A stretch of 6,160 nucleotides of DNA from Actinomycetes bacterium (GCA_021815245.1 JAKAHF010000163.1:1-6160), one strand, 5' to 3'. Shown: positions 1-6,156, counted from the first letter of the stretch. Notes: generated by a model from the sequence alone, not told the origin. Made by a program: numbers and translations.

Positions 1-276
1 CATGCGCCCCAACTCGATCACCACACCCCCGAACAGAGCCAGCGAGCCACCGTTGACGTTGGTGCCGTAGCCCCGCGGTACGAACGGCACAGAGAAACGG
101 TTCAAGATCTTGACGATTTCCGAGACCTCGGCCGTACTCTGACAGAACACGACCGCGCCCGGCAGGGAGCGCTCGCCGTAGGCGTCGTACTCGTAGGTCT
201 GGAGGTCGACCAGCCGAGTGAGCACGTTCGTCTCACCGACGACAGCCTGGAGCTCCCTTAGCAGCGAATCGTTCAC
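1..276 (-). CDS. FAD-binding oxidoreductase, GlcD-type, N-terminal part (runs off left edge)
   Basis: The minus strand is open for 92 codons from a GTG at 276-274 to the window edge, so only the N-terminus is present. The segment PGAVVFCQSTAEV, followed about 20 residues later by PRGYGTNVNGG and then GGVVIEL, is the start of the FAD-binding (PCMH-type) domain of the GlcD, D-lactate dehydrogenase and glycolate oxidase family. The PRGxGT...GG loop binds the FAD pyrophosphate in that family. Members oxidise 2-hydroxy acids such as glycolate or lactate; the substrate here cannot be told from the fragment. The GTG start is preferred because GGGGTGG (rc of 283-289) lies 6 nt upstream and it gives a usual family N-terminus. 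An in-frame ATG at 339-337 would add 21 residues but has no visible ribosome site. The gene diverges from a TetR regulator, a common arrangement for local control. Family assignment is firm; exact function is open. Confidence 0.86.
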   Translation of the reverse strand, partial: MNDSLLRELQAVVGETNVLTRLVDLQTYEYDAYGERSLPGAVVFCQSTAEVSEIVKILNRFSVPFVPRGYGTNVNGGSLALFGGVVIELGRM

Positions 277-302
277 GCGTCGCCACCCCGTGCGCTCGTT
301 GT

Positions 303-316
303 CCCGCAGGTGCGGG
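303..316. promoter_or_regulatory. short perfect GC-rich inverted repeat upstream of the oxidoreductase
   Basis: CCCGCA and TGCGGG form perfect 6-bp arms around a 2-bp centre. The site ends 27 bp before the GTG of the leftward oxidoreductase gene, so it would lie in that gene's leader or promoter. It could be a protein-binding site or a small mRNA hairpin. In GC-rich DNA an inverted repeat of this size can occur by chance, so the functional call is weak. Confidence 0.25.
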
Positions 317-401
317 TGCCGACAATCGTACCCCAACATACGACCGGCGGGGAGAGGTCTACGAACCCAACGCCCAACAGCCGACCCTGCTCGCCGCCCG
401 G

Positions 402-429
402 TTAAATTACTGGACAATTAGTAACTTAA
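402..429. promoter_or_regulatory. candidate TetR-family operator (28-bp imperfect palindrome)
   Basis: The left arm TTAAATTACT (402-411) and right arm AGTAACTTAA (420-429) are reverse complements at 9 of 10 positions and flank an 8-bp centre. The site sits in the only AT-rich stretch of the region between two divergent genes, one of which encodes a TetR-family regulator, and it overlaps the candidate -35 hexamer of that regulator. TetR-family dimers typically bind palindromes of about 15 to 30 bp in such positions and repress themselves plus a divergent gene. The palindrome is seen directly; its binding partner is inferred from position. Confidence 0.6.
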
Positions 430-441
430 TCGTGCTATAAC
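411..441 (+). promoter_or_regulatory. candidate sigma70-type promoter for the TetR gene
   Basis: TGGACA (411-416) matches the TTGACA -35 consensus at 5 of 6 positions, and TATAAC (436-441) matches TATAAT at 5 of 6. The 19-bp spacer is longer than the usual 17, which weakens the call. Transcription would begin near 448 and leave a leader of roughly 95 nt before the TTG start codon. The -35 element overlaps the 28-bp palindrome, so a repressor bound there would block polymerase. Confidence 0.4.
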
Positions 442-480
442 ATAGCCATAGCCCGAGGACTTGTCAAGACGACCACGACG

Positions 481-514
481 GCCACGTGGCATCGCCGGGC
501 CCCGAATCAGGGCC
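481..514 (+). other. palindrome and hairpin in the TetR gene leader
   Basis: GCCACGTGGC (481-490) is a perfect 10-bp palindrome. Just after it, GGCCC (498-502) and GGGCC (510-514) can pair as a 5-bp stem around a 7-nt loop. Both lie between the candidate promoter and the ribosome site of the TetR gene. They could shape the leader mRNA or be a second protein site, but GC-rich DNA yields such short repeats easily. Confidence 0.2.
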
Positions 515-530
515 TGCGGTGCGCAGCTGA

Positions 531-537
531 AAGGGAG
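531..537 (+). promoter_or_regulatory. ribosome binding site that fixes a TTG start for the TetR gene
   Basis: AAGGGAG lies 5 nt before the TTG at 543. The next in-frame ATG (564-566) has only a weak purine run in front of it, and an in-frame TGA at 528-530 rules out any earlier start. The site therefore supports the TTG start. Confidence 0.65.
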
Positions 538-542
538 AACCT

Positions 543-1151
543 TTGCCGGCAGGCACGAAGAGAATGACGGCCGAGGCGCGCAGGCGGCAGATCATCCAGG
601 TCGCACTCAAGACCATCGGCAAGCACGGCGTTCAAGGCACCACCATCGCCCGCATCGCCAAAGCCGCCGGCGTCACCACCGCCGCGCTCTACACCCACTT
701 CGAGAACCGCCAGGCCATACTGCTGGCCGCGCTCGATGAGGTCTACGAGCCGGTCTTCGAGAGCCACCGAGTGCCCTCCGCGGGCAATCCACTGCAAAGA
801 CTGCGCGACATGTGCATGACGTACTCCCGGCTCATCACGGCCCAAGGCGCCTCCGGCTACGCCCGTCTCTTCCTCGAGTTCGTGGCGGCGGCGCCGGGGA
901 ACGGCCTCCACGAGGCGGTACTGAGGAAGGAGGCCGCAGTGGCGGCCGACCTGATCGGCGTCATCGTCGAGGGTCAGCGGCAAGGGGTGATCCGCGCCGA
1001 GGTCGACCCCTCCGAAGTGGCCCTGCTGATAGGCGCGTGGGCGTGGGCGGGCGACGTGGCCTTTCTCATGGGCAATCGGACGAACTGGAGCGATGTGGCG
1101 TCGCCCAAGCTGCTTGACCTGGTACTCGACAGCATCGCGGTCCGCACGTGA
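543..1151 (+). CDS. TetR/AcrR-family transcriptional regulator
   Basis: The 202-residue protein has the usual size and layout of the TetR family: an N-terminal DNA-binding three-helix domain and an all-helical ligand and dimer domain. The helix-turn-helix spans about residues 33-53, with TTIARIAKAAGV followed by the family hallmark ALYTHFENR. The preceding helix (RRRQIIQVALKTIGKHG, about 13-29) is also typical. Residues from about 80 onward form the divergent C-terminal domain, so the inducer cannot be predicted. These proteins usually act as dimeric repressors released by a small ligand. The start is a TTG backed by AAGGGAG; starting at ATG 564 would remove seven residues ahead of the domain. 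The gene faces away from a GlcD-type oxidoreductase, and a 28-bp palindrome lies between them, so self-regulation and control of the oxidoreductase are likely but inferred. It converges on the kelch gene, whose end is 42 bp away. Confidence 0.93.
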   Translation: MPAGTKRMTAEARRRQIIQVALKTIGKHGVQGTTIARIAKAAGVTTAALYTHFENRQAILLAALDEVYEPVFESHRVPSAGNPLQRLRDMCMTYSRLITAQGASGYARLFLEFVAAAPGNGLHEAVLRKEAAVAADLIGVIVEGQRQGVIRAEVDPSEVALLIGAWAWAGDVAFLMGNRTNWSDVASPKLLDLVLDSIAVRT

Positions 1152-1193
1152 ACACAGTGCTCTTCCGCGAGTGGTCTTGAAGAGACAACGCCA

Positions 1194-3140
1194 CTACTGG
1201 GTGTTGCCTCCTTGTGGATGGAGGTTGGTCCACGTGTTGGCCGCGGGGTCATACGCCCAGGTGTCGTCGAAGAAGCTGGAGCCGGTGGTCAGTACGACGT
1301 CCGGGCCCCCTCCCCCGAAGAGGATGATCTGCCGCGCGGCCGAGTCGTATGCCATCGCGTGAAAGACCCGGCCCGGCGGAGCATCTCCCGTCGTGGCGAG
1401 TCTCGTCCACGTATTGCCGGCCGGATCGTACGCCCAGGTATCGTTCAGCGCCTCGCCGTTCTCATCCATGCCTCCGAAGAGGATGACCCTCCGGCCCACC
1501 GGATCGTACACGACGGCCTCGCCTTCCCGGGGGCACGGCGCGTCCCCGTCTATGTCGAGCTTCGTCCAGCTCACGTCGGCGGGGTCGAAGACCCATGTTT
1601 GGCGCGCCGGCACCGGGCCGCTCCCGTCCATCAGCCCGCCCAGAACGAGCACTGTGCGCCCGACGGGGTCGTAGACCATCGATGGCATCAGGACCAACAA
1701 CGGCCCGGGGTCGCCGCTCGCGCGAAGCTCGGTCCACGCATTCGCCTCCGGATCGTAGGCCCAAGGATTGGTGAAGTCGCCGGGCGATTCGTCGGCCCAG
1801 CCTCCATAGAGGATCGATCTGTGATGCGCCGCGTCGTAAACCACGCCGTAGGCGAAACGCGGATCCGGGAGAACGCCGCTGGTGTGAAGCGGTGTCCAGG
1901 TGTTGGCGGCTTCATCGTACGACCAGGTGTCGTCGCCGAATCGCCCGCCAAAGAGGATGGCTTGGTGACTCCCGGGGTCGTAGACCATCGTAGGACCGAA
2001 GCTGCCCCACGGTGAGTCGGGGGAGGGAGAACCATTGAGGGTGTTCGGGCGCATCTCCGTCCAGGTGTTCGCGCGTGGGTCGTACGACCAGGTGTCGTTG
2101 ACACTTCCGTCGTCGCCCGCACCGCCGAACAACACGATATTGCCTGTCGGCTCGTTGTAGACCATGCAGTGATACGCGCGTCCGGTCGGGGTGTCGCTGA
2201 CCGGACCGACAGGCTCGAGGTCGGTCCACGTGTTCCCGGCGGGATCATAGGCCCATGTGTCGTTGAGATAGCCCGGACCGCTGTCCGTCCACCCGCCGAA
2301 GGCCAGAATACGCCCGATGTTCGCGGCATAGACCATGCCGAACTCGCTCCGCGTGGGAGGCGTTCCCGCCGTGTCCAGCTTCGACCACGCACTGGCTGCC
2401 GGGTCGTATGCCCAAGTGTCGCTGAACCACTCGGGACCACCCTTGCCCCCGAAGAGAATGACCCTGCGACTGACGGGGTCGTATGTCAAGCCGGGATCCT
2501 CGCGAGCCGAAGGGAGGTCACCAGTGGGCTGCAGCTGGGCCCACGAGTCGGCAGTCGGGTCATAGGCCCAGATGTCGTTCAGAGGGTACGCGCCGGAGCC
2601 ACTCCCTCCGAAGAGAAAGACCTGGTTGTCGATCGGGTCATAGACCATCTTGTGGCCGGCTCGCCCCGAGGGTGGTCCTCCTGACGGACGCAGCTCTGTC
2701 CACGTGTTGGATGCGGCATCGTAGGCCCAGGTGTCGTTCAGCATCCGGCCTTCTTGATCATCGAATCCTCCGAAGAGGATCACCTTGCGCCCGACCGGGT
2801 CGTAGACCATCGCGTGGTCGCTGCGCGGACAAGGTGAGATGCCCGAAGGATGGAGTTGCGTCCAAGCGTTGGCGGCCGGATCGTATGCCCAGGTATCGTC
2901 GACCGATGACCAGGCCTCGTTGTCGAAGCCCCCGAAAAGGATCACGCGACCGCCGGCCTCGTCCCATACCATCGCGTGACCGTCCGGCACGGAGGGCACC
3001 TTTCCCGCCGGATCCAGTTCGGTCCAGGTGTTCGCGTTCGGATCGTAGATCCACGTGTCCCTGCCGCCGTCGGACCCAATGCCCCCTCCGTAGAGAATGA
3101 CGGTGCCGCTGATCGGGTCGTAGACCATATCGTGCCGCGA
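1194..3140 (-). repeat. tandem coding repeat, twelve kelch units of about 160 bp
   Basis: This part of the kelch gene consists of twelve degenerate direct repeats. On the plus strand, recurring blocks read close to GGGTCGTAGACCAT, CCTCCGAAGAGGATG and TCGTAGGCCCAGGTGTCGTT once per unit. Unit lengths vary because the loop after the diglycine differs. Units 3, 10 and 11 share YDPVGR and two of them also share PCPR at the same place, which suggests closer kinship by internal duplication. The repeats have diverged at the DNA level, so the array looks old rather than freshly expanded. Confidence 0.9.
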
Positions 3141-3785
3141 CCGGGCCGTCGGCACACCGGCGGAAGCAAGCCTGCCCGAGTAGCTACCGATACCCGGGTT
3201 CGATGGCTCATCCCCAGCCAACGGCGCCGAATCCTCCGACTTCCAGTCTTTGACTACTCCGTCGACGTAGAAGGTCATCCGTCTGCCGGCCTCCTGGTCG
3301 ACCATCACCCCGAAGGTCGTGCCCGAACCGGAAATGGTGCCAATCGCGTAGGTTGTCGCCGTGCCCCAGTAGTCGACCGCGTTATCCTCGGCCAGAGCGC
3401 TCGGGGCCACGGCGGCATCGCCTCCGGGGCTGACGACGAATGTGATCGCCGGCTCGATCGCACCCATGATGTCCGGCGTGGCCACCGCCGGGTCGAACGT
3501 CTCCAGGTCGATGAAAACCGATTCGAGGGCGACCATCGCGTTGCGCACGAGCGATTTGGCCTCGGCGTCTTTGGGAGAGACCGGCTCGACCGCCGACTGC
3601 CGCGCCGTGGTCGAAGACGAGACGATCCTCTCAGGCTCCGCCCCCACCCCACATCCGGGGAGCACCAACGAGATCGAGGCCGCGACGATGGCGGCGACGA
3701 CCAGTATGCGGCTCCTCGACGAATGATGACGAACCACGCCGCCTCCGTCACTGCCGCGAGCCGAAACCAGGTCCTTGTGCTCCAT
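1194..3785 (-). CDS. predicted lipoprotein with twelve kelch repeats
   Basis: The 863-residue protein is predicted to be exported and lipid-anchored. A basic stretch ending RSR (24-26) is followed by a hydrophobic run (27-43) and a lipobox LPGC with Cys45. Residues 46-72 look like a flexible linker. About 73-181 form a separate domain that I cannot assign confidently: a helix-like start (KSLVRNAMVALESVFID) is followed by a strand-rich part (ATTYAIGTISGSGTTFGVMV), loosely like the globular part of actinobacterial pilins. From about 216 to the C-terminus there are twelve kelch-type repeats of roughly 50-58 residues, with the pattern HxMVYDP, VILFGG, NDTWAYDP and NTWTxL. Such repeats fold as beta-propeller blades and usually bind proteins or glycans; the diglycine and the Tyr/Trp pair are the kelch hallmarks. 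Repeats 5, 6 and 10 are the most divergent. The ATG follows a G-run at 3-nt spacing. The gene stands alone, divergent from the nucleotidyltransferase gene. An enzymatic role is not indicated; surface binding is inferred. Confidence 0.92.
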   Translation of the reverse strand: MEHKDLVSARGSDGGGVVRHHSSRSRILVVAAIVAASISLVLPGCGVGAEPERIVSSSTTARQSAVEPVSPKDAEAKSLVRNAMVALESVFIDLETFDPAVATPDIMGAIEPAITFVVSPGGDAAVAPSALAEDNAVDYWGTATTYAIGTISGSGTTFGVMVDQEAGRRMTFYVDGVVKDWKSEDSAPLAGDEPSNPGIGSYSGRLASAGVPTARSRHDMVYDPISGTVILYGGGIGSDGGRDTWIYDPNANTWTELDPAGKVPSVPDGHAMVWDEAGGRVILFGGFDNEAWSSVDDTWAYDPAANAWTQLHPSGISPCPRSDHAMVYDPVGRKVILFGGFDDQEGRMLNDTWAYDAASNTWTELRPSGGPPSGRAGHKMVYDPIDNQVFLFGGSGSGAYPLNDIWAYDPTADSWAQLQPTGDLPSAREDPGLTYDPVSRRVILFGGKGGPEWFSDTWAYDPAASAWSKLDTAGTPPTRSEFGMVYAANIGRILAFGGWTDSGPGYLNDTWAYDPAGNTWTDLEPVGPVSDTPTGRAYHCMVYNEPTGNIVLFGGAGDDGSVNDTWSYDPRANTWTEMRPNTLNGSPSPDSPWGSFGPTMVYDPGSHQAILFGGRFGDDTWSYDEAANTWTPLHTSGVLPDPRFAYGVVYDAAHHRSILYGGWADESPGDFTNPWAYDPEANAWTELRASGDPGPLLVLMPSMVYDPVGRTVLVLGGLMDGSGPVPARQTWVFDPADVSWTKLDIDGDAPCPREGEAVVYDPVGRRVILFGGMDENGEALNDTWAYDPAGNTWTRLATTGDAPPGRVFHAMAYDSAARQIILFGGGGPDVVLTTGSSFFDDTWAYDPAANTWTNLHPQGGNTQ

Positions 3786-3816
3786 GAGCCCCCCCAGTCG
3801 CGCCGGTTTCTACCGA

Positions 3817-3832
3817 GATACTCATCAGTATC
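3817..3832. promoter_or_regulatory. perfect inverted repeat in the kelch/nucleotidyltransferase intergenic region
   Basis: GATACT and AGTATC are perfect 6-bp arms around a 4-bp centre CATC. The site ends 32 bp upstream of the kelch start codon, where a promoter would be expected, and 150 bp upstream of the nucleotidyltransferase start. It is less GC-rich than its surroundings, which makes a binding site or promoter element more plausible than a chance GC repeat. No confident -35/-10 pair could be assigned for either gene. Confidence 0.35.
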
Positions 3833-3915
3833 GGCAAACGCCGGCACCCGCCTGAATGCGGGCATCGACCGAGCCGAGCCGCTCGCCTACCGTCGCGCGC
3901 GCCTCCCACCGCGGC

Positions 3916-3930
3916 TTCCGCCTTGCGGAA
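3916..3930 (+). other. small perfect hairpin in the nucleotidyltransferase leader
   Basis: TTCCGC and GCGGAA form a perfect 6-bp stem with a CTT loop, ending 51 nt before the start codon at 3982. It has no following T-run, so it is not a standard terminator. A weaker CCCGC/GCGGG pair lies upstream at 3847-3862. It may be a leader-structure element or chance. Confidence 0.25.
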
Positions 3931-3966
3931 ACGTCTTGGTCGTGGGACCTTTCTTGCGCAGCCCCC

Positions 3967-3976
3967 GAGAAGGAGA
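3967..3976 (+). promoter_or_regulatory. ribosome binding site deciding the nucleotidyltransferase start
   Basis: GAGAAGGAGA is a strong Shine-Dalgarno sequence 5 nt before the ATG at 3982. The frame stays open upstream to an ATG at 3856, but the 42 extra residues are low-complexity and precede the conserved N-terminal strand MIAAIILAAG, so the ATG at 3982 is the start. Confidence 0.85.
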
Positions 3977-3981
3977 ACCGC

Positions 3982-5313
3982 ATGATCGCCGCGATCATCC
4001 TGGCCGCAGGCAGTTCGACCCGCATGGATCTCGACGCGGGTGCCTACGGTGTCGTCAGCAAGGCTCTGCTGCCGCTCGGCTCGGGTCTCGTGCTCGAACG
4101 AGTGGTGAGGACGGTGCAGCAGGCGGGCGTGCGGCACGTGACCGTCGTCACCGGACACGGTGCGCCCGAGGTCGCCGCTGTCGCGGCTCCGCTCGGAACA
4201 GAGGTCGTTCACAATCCCGACTACCTTCAGGGCATGTTCACCTCCGTTCAGGCGGGCGTGCGGTCACTCTCCGCCGAGGTGGAGGCTTTCTTCGTCCTGC
4301 CCATGGACTGCCCGCTGGTGCGGCCGGAGGTACTGGTCGATATGCTCCATCAGCGTGATCGACTGGGAGCCGCCGCCGAAACCGCCATCCTCCACCCCGT
4401 GTGCTGCGGCAGACGGGGTCACCCGCCGCTCATCGCCGCGTCGCACGTCGAGCAACTCCGTTCGGCCGACGAACCGCAGGGGCTCCACGGCTTCCTGCAG
4501 CGCCACGCCGCAGAGCAGCATGACGTTGAAGTGCAAGATCTGACCATCCTCATCGACATGGACACGCCGGCCGACTACCGCCGGGTGAATGAGTTCGCTG
4601 AGCGGATCGACCTGGCGGCGTGTGTAGGCGCCCCCCGGCTGGACGCCGGCGCGAACCGCGGCGACCTGCGCCCCGGCGGACGCGTCTTGGACATGTACGC
4701 CCCCGGAGGGGCTCCCGCCGCCCCGGCCTGCGGCCCCACCGACGCCGGCCCCCTTGCTTCCACGGCCGGTCTTTCCGACGACGACTCCCTGTACCTGCTC
4801 GGCTTGGTGCAACCGGCCGAGGAACGGATGCGGCACTGCGAGGCCGTCGCCGCGGTGGCGACCGTGATGGCCGAGAACCTCCACCCCGTGATGCCGGCTC
4901 TCGACGTGCAGCTGGCGCGTTCCGGTGCGCTCCTGCACGACATAGCCAAGGGCTCCCGCCGCCACGCGGCAACAGCCCAGCGCCTCATGGATGGCCTCGG
5001 CCTCTTCCGGCTTGGCGAGGTCGTCGGCGCCCACATGGTCATGCCCGGCGAGCACCTGGCGGCGTCGGGCCTCAACGAGGAGCAGCTCGTCTATCTCGCC
5101 GACAAGATGGTCGTGAAGGACGGCGTCGCCGGCATCGACGAGCGAGAGCGGCGCAGCCTCCACAAGCAACTCGACAATCCCGACGGGTACGAGGCAGCCA
5201 AGGCGCGCATGGCGGCCGCCCGGCTCATCGCCGGCAAAGTCGAAGCCGTGTTGGGCCGTTCGCTCGAAGACGTTATCCTGGGTGTGAGGGCCAGTCATCC
5301 ACCACAGGACTGA
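3982..5313 (+). CDS. nucleotidyltransferase (MobA/MocA-like) fused to an HD phosphohydrolase domain
   Basis: The 443-residue protein joins two domains. Residues 1-205 are a MobA/MocA-type nucleotidyltransferase: LAAGSSTRM (7-15) and Lys27 for nucleotide binding, PMDCP (107-111) for metal binding, GRRGHPPLI (143-151), and the closing IDMDTPADY (191-199). Relatives attach CMP or GMP to molybdopterin. Residues 212-265 are an Ala/Gly/Pro-rich linker. Residues 280-435 carry an HD-type site: RHC (His285), LLHD (His319, Asp320), nearby His328 and His351, and LADK (Asp374). HD domains hydrolyse phosphate esters and nucleotides. The same architecture is known in the DVU_1551-type NTP transferase family of anaerobes, often near molybdenum hydroxylase genes; I recall this from family knowledge and could not search. 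The stretch between RM and Lys27 is longer than in typical MocA. A cytosolic cofactor-nucleotide role is inferred; the nucleotide and acceptor are unknown. It probably shares a transcript with the SDR gene 48 bp downstream. Confidence 0.9.
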   Translation: MIAAIILAAGSSTRMDLDAGAYGVVSKALLPLGSGLVLERVVRTVQQAGVRHVTVVTGHGAPEVAAVAAPLGTEVVHNPDYLQGMFTSVQAGVRSLSAEVEAFFVLPMDCPLVRPEVLVDMLHQRDRLGAAAETAILHPVCCGRRGHPPLIAASHVEQLRSADEPQGLHGFLQRHAAEQHDVEVQDLTILIDMDTPADYRRVNEFAERIDLAACVGAPRLDAGANRGDLRPGGRVLDMYAPGGAPAAPACGPTDAGPLASTAGLSDDDSLYLLGLVQPAEERMRHCEAVAAVATVMAENLHPVMPALDVQLARSGALLHDIAKGSRRHAATAQRLMDGLGLFRLGEVVGAHMVMPGEHLAASGLNEEQLVYLADKMVVKDGVAGIDERERRSLHKQLDNPDGYEAAKARMAAARLIAGKVEAVLGRSLEDVILGVRASHPPQD

Positions 5314-5346
5314 AGTAGACCAAACAGAGCGGAACCCGGTTCGCAC

Positions 5347-5353
5347 AAGGAGG
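5347..5353 (+). promoter_or_regulatory. ribosome binding site that fixes a GTG start for the SDR gene
   Basis: AAGGAGG is a near-perfect Shine-Dalgarno sequence 8 nt before the GTG at 5362. The in-frame ATG at 5371 would be 17 nt away, which is too far, so the GTG is preferred. Confidence 0.85.
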
Positions 5354-5361
5354 CAGTACAC

Positions 5362-6156
5362 GTGGGCATCATGACGGGCAAGACCTGCGTCGTCACCGGC
5401 GGGGCAGGCAGCATCGGGCTGGCCAGCGCCGCACTCATGCTTCAGGAGGGAGCGAAGGTCATGCTGGTCGGCCGCAGCCGGCACAGCCTCGACCAGGCGC
5501 TCGCGGCAGTGCGGGTGCTCGAACCCTTCGATGCGGCCGACGGCCCCATCGCCGATCGCGTCGCCGCCCTTTCGGCCGACGTGTCGCTCACCAACGACGT
5601 GCAGATGTATCTGGGCGAGACGGTCAGCCTCTTCGGCACAATCGATGTCATCTTCAGCCACGCCGGCATCTCGGGCGTACTGGCGCCGGTCACCGACTAT
5701 CCCGAAGAGGTGTTCGACCAAGTCATGGCCATCAACGTGCGCGGATCGTTCCTCGCCTGCAAGTACGGCCTACCACTCATGAACGACGGGGGCAGCATCA
5801 TCATCACTTCGAGCATCATGGGCGTCACCGCCGACCCCGGCGTCATCGCCTACGCGACCTCGAAACACGCCCTCATCGGCATGGCCAAGGTCGTCGCCAA
5901 GGAGGCTGCGGCACGCGCCATCCGGGTCAACGTCATCGCCCCGGGCCCGACCGACAACATGTTCCAGACGACCATCGAAGAGAAGCTCACCGGCATCGTC
6001 GGCGAGGACGGCACGGCCTTTCTCAACCGCCTCATCGCCCTCGGCCGCCACGGCCGCCCCGAGGAAATGGCCGAGATGGTGCTCTTCCTGGCCTCCGACC
6101 GCAGCACCTTCTCCACCGGCGCGGTCTTCATGGCCGACGGCGGCATGTGCATCTGA
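5362..6156 (+). CDS. short-chain dehydrogenase/reductase (classical SDR)
   Basis: The 264-residue protein is a complete classical SDR, an NAD(P)-dependent oxidoreductase that interconverts an alcohol and a carbonyl. The Rossmann cofactor motif is TGGAGSIG (12-19), with Asp73 in SADVS contacting adenine. The tetrad is Asn125 (INVRG), Ser151 (TSSIMG), Tyr164 and Lys168 (YATSK). PGPTDN (194-199) and the C-terminal STGAVFMADGG are also standard. SHAG (99-102) stands where NNAG is usual. Arg38 at the end of the second strand (VGRS) replaces the acidic residue typical of NAD users, which hints at NADP(H); this is inference. Substrate cannot be predicted, since this family spans hydroxysteroid, ketoacyl and sugar dehydrogenases. 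It follows the nucleotidyltransferase-HD gene after 48 bp on the same strand, so co-transcription is likely. The stop lies 4 bp before the window edge, so the next gene is not visible. Confidence 0.95.
   Translation: MGIMTGKTCVVTGGAGSIGLASAALMLQEGAKVMLVGRSRHSLDQALAAVRVLEPFDAADGPIADRVAALSADVSLTNDVQMYLGETVSLFGTIDVIFSHAGISGVLAPVTDYPEEVFDQVMAINVRGSFLACKYGLPLMNDGGSIIITSSIMGVTADPGVIAYATSKHALIGMAKVVAKEAAARAIRVNVIAPGPTDNMFQTTIEEKLTGIVGEDGTAFLNRLIALGRHGRPEEMAEMVLFLASDRSTFSTGAVFMADGGMCI

Noticed and set aside
218..421. A 67-codon plus-strand frame in the left intergenic region
   Set aside because: It overlaps the oxidoreductase start and the operator region, and its Ser/Arg-rich translation shows no domain.
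461..983. Other frames around the TetR gene (plus 461-739, minus 507-983)
   Set aside because: Both overlap the TetR gene, which has a clear helix-turn-helix; their translations are Arg/His-rich or featureless.
1152..1193. Possible bidirectional terminator between the convergent TetR and kelch genes
   Set aside because: CTCTT (1160-1164) and AAGAG (1180-1184) could pair, but the stem is short and AT-containing with a long loop and no T-run on either strand.
1212..2015. A 267-codon plus-strand frame opposite the kelch repeats
   Set aside because: Its regular pattern merely mirrors the kelch repeats on the other strand; no family features are seen.
1194..3140. Regular direct repeats that might be taken for a CRISPR or minisatellite array
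   Set aside because: The units stay in frame, encode kelch motifs and are degenerate; there are no identical repeats with unique spacers.
3856..3981. N-terminal extension of the nucleotidyltransferase to an upstream ATG
   Set aside because: The added 42 residues are unlike the family, and the strong ribosome site points to the ATG at 3982.
2976..4358. A 460-codon plus-strand frame across the kelch gene start and into the nucleotidyltransferase gene
   Set aside because: The translation is Arg-rich and low-complexity with no domain, and it overlaps two well-supported genes in other frames.
5332..5342. GAACC-C-GGTTC palindrome between the nucleotidyltransferase and SDR genes
   Set aside because: It is only 11 bp with a 1-nt centre, too tight to form a hairpin, and too short to call an operator without conservation data.
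4264..5721. A 485-codon open frame on the minus strand, antisense to the nucleotidyltransferase and SDR genes
   Set aside because: It lies opposite two genes with complete, conserved motifs, has no recognisable domain, and spans their intergenic gap. Long antisense frames are common in GC-rich coding DNA.
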